The notes under the pieces were generated by a model. The model had not been told where the DNA came from and searched no databases. It was given only the letters and a program-made list of their open reading frames with translations. From DTKY01 sp037440765 (GTDB taxonomy: Bacteria; Acidobacteriota; Terriglobia; Bryobacterales; Bryobacteraceae), in assembly GCA_037440765.1 (NCBI GenBank), contig JBBITL010000018.1:1-64000 (forward strand): a DNA stretch of 64,000 bases. The letters run 5' to 3'. How positions within the stretch are numbered: the first letter of the stretch is position 1; each line of letters opens with the position of its first letter. The position numbers and the translations under genes are program-made. Positions 63,501 through 64,000 of the stretch are shown piece by piece.

Positions 63501-64000
63501 AAGCAGATCACCTACAACAACACCACCGGCTTCCAGTGGGTGGACCGCAAGCTCAGCAAGTCGATCAGCGGCCGCAAGCACGCCGTTAATTTCAACTTCG
63601 GATACGGGCTTCCGGCCGGCAGCAGTCTGCTTGGACGGCACGTGATCGCCCGGCACGCGCTTGACGGCTGGAGAATCAACGGCAACGGCGCCATCTTCAG
63701 CGGCACGCCCTTCAGCTTCGGTTGCGGCGCCACGGCAGCCCCGGCCGGCCAGTGGACCGGCACGCCCACCGGCGGCATCCCGTTCCGCTGCCAGATGGGA
63801 GACAGCATTTTCCTCCCGGCGGGGCAGTTCCCGTCGGCCACCGAGGACACCAGGTTGCAGTACGCGTTCAACGCGGACAACTTCCAGTTGCCGCCGCCGG
63901 CGTCGCTGGGCATCGGCAACACCCCGCCGGACTTGCTCTGGGGGCCAGGGGCGTTCAACCTTGATCTTTCCGTGGGCAAGCAGTTTCCGGTCGCGGAGGG
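60534..64000 (+). CDS. TonB-dependent receptor, Oar-like (3' end outside window)
   Basis: The frame is open from ATG 60534 to the end of the window (about 1155 codons). It has a signal peptide (SLLILISLLAVLPAANAQ), a carboxypeptidase-regulatory domain (about 26-105: GQVSGRVVDPGRAIVVGATV, IPGNYNLRVTHAGFRAYDLK), a plug (PLRGRNPLSLILTLPGVQ, SNYSAEYGGRTGGQYNLTIR) and a barrel (PRLGFAYDVFGNGKTAVRGG, YNWSFGIQHEVGRGMIADVS). The C-terminus and terminal aromatic are not seen. It probably imports a sugar or other large substrate. Its start has GGAAGGGAAGGGG upstream. It is the intact counterpart of the broken receptor at 50125-52867. Confidence 0.93.
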   Translation, partial: MKSMKAVVSLLILISLLAVLPAANAQSITGQVSGRVVDPGRAIVVGATVQLTADLTQQVREFTTDAQGTFVFTGLIPGNYNLRVTHAGFRAYDLKAIAVTAQQRVNLPDVILTVGDVATSVEVQAAAVYVATDSSDRSVSIGLTQIADTPLRGRNPLSLILTLPGVQTLASSDNRGWGGGGIPAVNGGQTGQVILNIDGVASQDSGNLNPGYLSPSIDAIGEVRLLVSNYSAEYGGRTGGQYNLTIRSGGADYRGTAYYYWRHEQFNANEWFNNKLLRPKPRYRFQNFGGSIGGPLLIPGTGFNQSRTKVFFFFLVDHTRNRETIDNSFTMPSAMERAGDFSDTRTTTGALIPITDPTTKLPYAGNRIPASMISPAGQAMLNLFPMPDPLGFALDTSGARRFNYRALLGRSRPNENKILRVDYNIGPKTTSFVRLMQDYQAVDGYAGTVGPQGGNWGQFPHSYNVRAAGAVGTLVHTFTPTLVNESTWGVNRGRQGVNPLDEVTSTATGGAKTYEDSLLPLKDATGKTIALPRIFPGSNTMGLKPGVHFGFPTGFSAQSAGQTISSVPVFRHDPRWPFVGTDTVQTISNKTTWISGAHNLKVGVYIERMARNVSVYSIHNTAGTYYFGSDRAAPLDTGFPYSNALIGSIFAYGDDNIKQINRARYTQIEWYVQDTWKVVPRLTLDLGLRFHRVGDLYSKGAKLGFFREADYDRSKSGQLLFPACAVPTAGTCATANRIAINPVTGARFPFVRQGTFDKATYPVNGMPYSGIRLYDSRFFNIGPIKLAPRLGFAYDVFGNGKTAVRGGFGSIVGRNWTVDSIGAGADGMGPINAPPTFLAPIVLYTDFNSLATADNYLTPQTVFGGPQDEKPITTYNWSFGIQHEVGRGMIADVSYVGNTVRHGYGQAIDFNAVPPYTTWNPTDGQIQRFRDPTGAGFYSTDLIRSMVGFNGLSSIPIWTFLRNANYHSLQTQLNRRTGNLQWNLNYTFAKQITYNNTTGFQWVDRKLSKSISGRKHAVNFNFGYGLPAGSSLLGRHVIARHALDGWRINGNGAIFSGTPFSFGCGATAAPAGQWTGTPTGGIPFRCQMGDSIFLPAGQFPSATEDTRLQYAFNADNFQLPPPASLGIGNTPPDLLWGPGAFNLDLSVGKQFPVAE

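Overview
ORGANISM. The window is GC-rich, densely coding bacterial chromosome. Four traits point to Acidobacteriota, most likely the Bryobacterales/Solibacter group: a secreted NHL-repeat protein with a TIGR03437-type domain (first described from Solibacter), three Oar-like TonB-dependent receptor genes with carboxypeptidase-regulatory N-termini, several DUF1080/Gfo-Idh/sugar-isomerase genes, and futalosine-pathway menaquinone genes. No rRNA, tRNA or CRISPR array was seen. LAYOUT. 0-6.6 kb is housekeeping: ftsB-like, cutA, cobalamin-dependent metH (4-base overlap with cutA), and the helicase hrpB. 6.6-16.4 kb is a sugar locus. A leftward operon (GntR/LacI-type regulator, PfkB kinase, a scrap of a GH32 enzyme, sugar-porter MFS, cyclase-fold hydrolase) diverges from a rightward TonB receptor, a DUF1080 protein and a decayed AGE-family epimerase. 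The divergent gap holds a near-consensus promoter, a perfect AATCTGA-N4-TCAGATT operator candidate and a leader hairpin. 16.4-24 kb: RhaT-like transporter, an MtaB-type tRNA methylthiotransferase interrupted by an amber codon, a trans-sulfuration PLP enzyme with cysS, a hybrid histidine kinase, and a helical-barrel protein. 24-33 kb: the NHL protein, two small hypothetical genes, isocitrate dehydrogenase, lysA overlapping a GAF-GAF-PP2C phosphatase, and deoC with a cysteine-rich N-terminal extension. 33-38.5 kb: a gene-poor stretch, a heparinase-like secreted protein, larB, a DUF192 lipoprotein, mqnP-like UbiA and mqnE. 38.5-39.5 kb is a scar: the tail of a PIN (VapC-like) toxin gene and an internally deleted IS1182-type element with inverted ends and a 9-bp direct repeat. 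39.5-48 kb: PqaA-like secreted protein, Tat-exported GH127 arabinofuranosidase with a PKD-like domain, a hypothetical protein, a V4R-PAS histidine kinase and pyruvate kinase. 48-60 kb is a leftward carbohydrate block: IclR-HTH/periplasmic-binding-protein fusion regulator, PMI-like cupin, Gfo/Idh oxidoreductase, sugar isomerase, membrane protein with a DNA-binding-like N-terminus, DUF1080 protein, a broken TonB receptor fused by an apparent deletion to a second Gfo/Idh that has lost its export signal, and a HEAT-repeat protein. A complete-looking TonB receptor starts at 60534 and runs off the window. HOW THE GENES WORK TOGETHER. Both sugar loci combine outer-membrane uptake, secreted DUF1080 proteins, cytoplasmic oxidoreductases, isomerases or kinases, and ligand-sensing regulators. 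The 48-60 kb block matches the gene content of 3-keto-glycoside cleavage pathways (Gfo/Idh oxidation at C3, then DUF1080/isomerase-type cleavage). Much accessory DNA is eroding: at least six broken or remnant genes lie here. No wholly new system can be proven from sequence alone; the best candidates are the 52.9-60 kb regulator-enzyme block and the operator-controlled locus near 11 kb.
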